Assembly: GCA_027858355.1 (NCBI GenBank)
Contig: JAQICW010000070.1
Location: forward strand, 1 to 7,160
DNA: 7,160 nucleotides
Reading direction: 5' to 3'
From: Desulfobacula sp.
Lineage (GTDB): Bacteria; Desulfobacterota; Desulfobacteria; Desulfobacterales; Desulfobacteraceae
In this document: piece after piece, positions 4,701 through 7,160 of the stretch
How positions within the stretch are numbered: the stretch's first letter is position 1
Layout: every line of letters starts with the position of its first letter
Notes under the pieces: model-generated
Told to the model about the DNA's origin: nothing
Databases searched by the model: none
The model's input: the letters and a program-made list of their open reading frames with translations, nothing else
Program-made: the position numbers and the translations under genes

Positions 4701-5856
4701 AACGCTTCATCAATTCACCAATCACGGAATCAACATTCTGGGGTGTCACCCCGTAATGAATACAGGCCTGCTTTACCCTTTCAAGATGTGGACTTGTATC
4801 CATATCGTCGGGTCCCCGGAAAAATCCCATCCGTCTGCCGACCTGGTATAAAACCCTTTTTTCAGGTTCAAACTCGAAAAACTGATCAATAATACCAATC
4901 ATTTTTTCTTTATCTTCCGGCAATTTTCCATTAATGGTCTCAAACAGATTCAGGATATGATCGCTTTTGATATAGGAATCGATCCCGTCAAGGCTTTCTA
5001 TAAACAGCCTTAACTCTTTAGCCATCATGGCATCCGTGGATTTTTCAAACTCTCCTTTTTCAGCTTCTTTGGCAAGAGCGGTTCCGTTTGTCACTGCCAG
5101 GGTCCTGATCCTGATAAAATCAGGATTAATGCTGTTGAGGGCAGAAGCAGTTTCCAGGGCATGTTCTATGGAATATTCAATACCGCCAAGACCGGGCATG
5201 ACATATTCCGACAGCTCCATTCCAGCCTGCTTTACCTTCAGGCCTGCCTTGATATGGACAGCTTTGGTGGTCCCTTTGTTTATTTTCTTTAATACAATAT
5301 CAGATCCGGATTCCATGCCCACATGAATGCGGTTTAATCCTGCCCTGGCCATCCGTTGCAGATCATCCTGCTTGATTCGGACAATGGTATGACTTCTTGC
5401 ATAGGTGGTAATCCTGTCCACATCTGGGAAACATTTTTTTATATGTTCAAGCACAAATACCAGGTCATCGGGCTTCATGATCAAAGAGTTGGCATCCTGT
5501 AAAAAAATGGATCTCATCCCTGATGCATACCAGCTCATGGCCGCATTAAACGCCATCCGGTCTTTTTCTTCAAAGCTGTTGTAAAGGGTATTAATAATCT
5601 GACTGTCTGCATATCCCCCTGGTGCGACAATTCTTTTGACCCCTTCAATATAGCCATGCAAAACATCAATATCTTTAATGATATTTTCAACAGATCTTAA
5701 AGAAAATTTCCTTTTTTTATACACCCTGCAAAATGTACATCGGTTCCAGGGACAATTTCGTGTCAGCCGTATTAAAAGACTGCTTGCTTCACTGGGCGGA
5801 CGAATGGGGCCCTGTTCAAACCCCTTGTACTTATCTATTTTTTTCTTTTCAATCAA
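4693..5856 (-). CDS. Radical SAM protein of unknown function with a CX4CX2C motif
   Basis: The protein has 387 residues. The segment RLTRNCPWNRCTFCRVY places Cys35, Cys40 and Cys43 in a CX4CX2C arrangement instead of the usual CX3CX2C. Further radical SAM barrel signs are APGGYAD (78-84), FLQDANSL (118-125) and GLNRIHVGMESGS (173-185), the last typical of the Elp3/MiaB/COG1032-like superfamily, then YVMPGLGG (218-225). There is no B12-binding domain before the barrel, no TRAM domain and no second cysteine cluster. The C-terminal 150 residues are helical and unrecognised. TTG 5856 is the only possible start: no ATG or GTG occurs between it and the stop at 5902-5904, with AGG about 10 nt and AAGG 2 nt upstream as weak ribosome sites. 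It is the first gene before hemW, which hints at a link to porphyrin, heme or an oxygen-sensitive cofactor, but the substrate is unknown. Confidence 0.88.
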   Translation of the reverse strand: MIEKKKIDKYKGFEQGPIRPPSEASSLLIRLTRNCPWNRCTFCRVYKKRKFSLRSVENIIKDIDVLHGYIEGVKRIVAPGGYADSQIINTLYNSFEEKDRMAFNAAMSWYASGMRSIFLQDANSLIMKPDDLVFVLEHIKKCFPDVDRITTYARSHTIVRIKQDDLQRMARAGLNRIHVGMESGSDIVLKKINKGTTKAVHIKAGLKVKQAGMELSEYVMPGLGGIEYSIEHALETASALNSINPDFIRIRTLAVTNGTALAKEAEKGEFEKSTDAMMAKELRLFIESLDGIDSYIKSDHILNLFETINGKLPEDKEKMIGIIDQFFEFEPEKRVLYQVGRRMGFFRGPDDMDTSPHLERVKQACIHYGVTPQNVDSVIGELMKRFV

Positions 5857-5900
5857 AACCTTAATACCTATTTTATCTACAAATTTCCAGCCAAACCTTC

Positions 5901-5914
5901 TTCACCATTCACCA
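5901..5914. repeat. Tandem TTCACCA repeat at the presumed transcription start
   Basis: TTCACCA occurs twice in direct succession (5901-5907 and 5908-5914) just downstream of the -10 candidates of the radical SAM/hemW promoter, thus around +1. A regulator could bind here, but two 7-bp units are weak evidence. Confidence 0.35.
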
Positions 5915-5916
5915 TT

Positions 5917-5947
5917 AATATATTATCATCTGAACACCCAAAGTCAA
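5917..5947 (-). promoter_or_regulatory. Promoter of the radical SAM-hemW operon
   Basis: On the minus strand TTGACT (5942-5947, 5/6) precedes TAATAT (5920-5925, 4/6) at 16 bp, or TATATT (5917-5922, 5/6) at 19 bp. Either would start transcription near 5910, giving a leader of about 55 nt before TTG 5856. The position between the end of the transporter cluster and this operon fits. Confidence 0.5.
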
Positions 5948-5966
5948 TCCCGGGCTTTCTGGATCA

Positions 5967-6095
5967 TCATCGACCTGCCCACCGGATGCCCATGACCGCA
6001 GCTTTGCTGAGAATAAATGTGCCGGCTGCACCAAGCACATGAAGCACCATGAACAGATACAGAAGGTTTTTAGAGCTATCAGATTTTTGATTCAA
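5967..6095 (-). CDS. Possible 42-residue membrane micro-protein after the MFS gene
   Basis: On the minus strand TTG 6095 opens 42 codons ending at TGA 5967. After a polar start (NQKSDSSKN) comes one hydrophobic segment (about residues 11-29, LLYLFMVLHVLGAAGTFIL), then a basic end (SKAAVMGIRWAGR). AAGGA at 6103-6107 lies 7 nt before the TTG, the strongest Shine-Dalgarno context on this strand. The frame begins 28 bp after the stop of the transporter gene, so it would be co-transcribed. An ATG at 6102 next to the same site gives only seven codons. It could be a small partner of the transporter, an independent small protein, or chance. I recognise no family. Confidence 0.45.
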   Translation of the reverse strand: MNQKSDSSKNLLYLFMVLHVLGAAGTFILSKAAVMGIRWAGR

Positions 6096-6102
6096 TGCGC
6101 AT

Positions 6103-6107
6103 TCCTT
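6103..6107 (-). promoter_or_regulatory. Ribosome binding site before the 42-codon frame
   Basis: AAGGA within an A-rich stretch, 7 nt upstream of TTG 6095 on the minus strand. It serves no other frame of useful length, which is the main argument that the micro-ORF is translated. Confidence 0.45.
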
Positions 6108-6123
6108 TTTTCAAAGGCCCTGT

Positions 6124-7160
6124 TCAGGCCATCTGACGGCAGTTAGTCTCTTTGGTAAAAAACAGGAGCCCAACAGATAAAATAATCCATGCCATCATGG
6201 GAATAAACCCATATTCATAGGCATCAAGGGAATAAATTCTTACCCCGTCCATCATCTGACCTGTCCAATTATAGTCCAATATTCGTCCCACAAGCGGCTG
6301 AAGCAACATAGGCCCCATCATCACCCCCATATTGGTAAGGCCTGCGGCAGTTCCAGACAAGGATGAAGGAACAGATTCCATGACAAAGGCAAAACTGATG
6401 ATGATGCAACCGGAAAAAAAACCAGTAACAAAAAGGGCCATGATAAGCTTAAAAAAGGAAAGGCTTTCCCTAAACAGGATCAATGACCACCCCAGAGCCA
6501 CCACCATGATTGCGGCAAGATACATAGATTTTCGTTTTCCCATATGATCGGACAGCCACCCGAAAAAAGGAGCCCCAATGGCCCAGCCAACGAGCAGGAC
6601 AGAGGTCATGGCAGCCGCCCTGGCCGGGCTTAAGCCGTGATGAGAGATCAGAAAGGGCACCCCCCACAGGCCGGAAAAAGTAAGGATACATCCCGCTATT
6701 CCACCGGGAATAACAAATAAAAGGCAGACATTCCTATATTTAAACACTTTAAAAAGATCCTGCCAGATTCTGCGGTCAGACAATGATGCAGACGCCGGCA
6801 TTGTTTTTGTAAAACCAGGATACCCCTTTTCCTGAGGCGAGTCCCTGACAACAAACCAGATCACCCCGCCCAGCACAAGGATCATAACGCCAGTGACGCT
6901 GATGACCTGACGCCAGGCAAAGGTATCCATGAGAAATCTTAAAGGAGGGCCTGCCGTTACAGCCCCGATGAGCCCGATGGATAGAGCATTACCAGTAACA
7001 AAGGCATAGATTTTTTTTGGAAACCAGGAAGAGGAGAGCTTTAGCAGTCCCACAAAGGCAACAGCAACGGACCCGCCTATGAGAAGCCGGCCCAGCCCGG
7101 CCCAGAAAAATACCGGTGACAGGGCAAAAAGCAGGGTGCCAAGTCCCGCCACCATACAAC
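6124..7160 (-). CDS. Major facilitator superfamily transporter, N-terminus beyond the window
   Basis: The reading frame runs off the right edge, so the true start is not visible; Met at 7155 is an internal residue, because the frame stays open before it. About 345 C-terminal residues are present, with roughly ten membrane helices that would be TM3 to TM12. GRLLIGG (residues 22-28 from that Met) is the typical start of TM4. GWLSDHMGKRK (199-209) is the motif-A-like cytoplasmic loop between TM8 and TM9. A long cytoplasmic loop (about 104-140) separates the two halves. The TM11-TM12 loop (about 291-314) is unusually long and should face the periplasm. The substrate cannot be deduced; the general style resembles organic-anion or sugar-phosphate-type MFS members. 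The TM1-TM2 half of the N domain, including the first motif A, is missing only because of the window edge. Confidence 0.88.
   Translation of the reverse strand, partial: CMVAGLGTLLFALSPVFFWAGLGRLLIGGSVAVAFVGLLKLSSSWFPKKIYAFVTGNALSIGLIGAVTAGPPLRFLMDTFAWRQVISVTGVMILVLGGVIWFVVRDSPQEKGYPGFTKTMPASASLSDRRIWQDLFKVFKYRNVCLLFVIPGGIAGCILTFSGLWGVPFLISHHGLSPARAAAMTSVLLVGWAIGAPFFGWLSDHMGKRKSMYLAAIMVVALGWSLILFRESLSFFKLIMALFVTGFFSGCIIISFAFVMESVPSSLSGTAAGLTNMGVMMGPMLLQPLVGRILDYNWTGQMMDGVRIYSLDAYEYGFIPMMAWIILSVGLLFFTKETNCRQMA

Noticed and set aside
4671..5995. Plus-strand frames of 73 to 105 codons opposite hemW and the radical SAM gene
   Set aside because: They are antisense shadows of well-supported genes; none has a ribosome site or recognisable protein features.
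1..7160. Search for selenocysteine read-through genes, CRISPR arrays, insertion sequences and toxin-antitoxin pairs
   Set aside because: I found no frame continuing sensibly through an in-frame UGA, no spaced repeat array, no transposase and no paired small toxin-antitoxin genes.

Overview
The window looks like chromosomal DNA of an anaerobic deltaproteobacterium (Desulfobacterota), most likely a relatively AT-rich member of the Desulfobacterales. I infer this from protein style, the selenocysteine factor SelB, the pair of oxygen-sensitive radical SAM genes and the A/T-rich spacers. No marker in the window fixes the genus.

Left edge (1-234): the last 46 codons of a tyrosine recombinase run up to the 3' end of a tRNA-Arg(UCG) gene on the opposite strand, with 16 bp between them. 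This is the usual arrangement at one end of an integrated element, so the boundary of a genomic island or prophage probably lies here, with the element extending left out of view. The intrinsic terminator used by the tRNA sits inside the 3' end of the integrase gene.

Middle left (235-1252): mtgA, a monofunctional peptidoglycan glycosyltransferase, lies between two tRNA genes that are both on the minus strand. It converges on tRNA-His(GUG). A hairpin whose U-tract points leftward lies directly after the mtgA stop codon and serves the tRNA.

Centre (1253-3561): a good sigma70-like promoter drives a 57-residue two-helix membrane protein, followed 19 bp later by selB. The selB start is best placed at TTG 1642; an upstream ATG would swallow the small gene. 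SelB implies that this organism makes selenoproteins.

Right of centre (3558-5947): on the minus strand a promoter precedes an uncharacterised radical SAM protein with a CX4CX2C cluster motif, then hemW, a heme-chaperone-type radical SAM protein. The two genes overlap by 8 bp and are probably translationally coupled. The stop codons of hemW and selB overlap by 4 bp, so the two operons meet with no spacer.

Right edge (5967-7160): an MFS transporter, cut at its N-terminus by the window edge, is followed by a possible 42-codon membrane micro-ORF with a strong ribosome binding site.

I see no CRISPR array, insertion sequence or obvious defence system. The least explained items are the radical SAM/hemW pair, the small membrane gene tied to selB, and the micro-ORF after the transporter.
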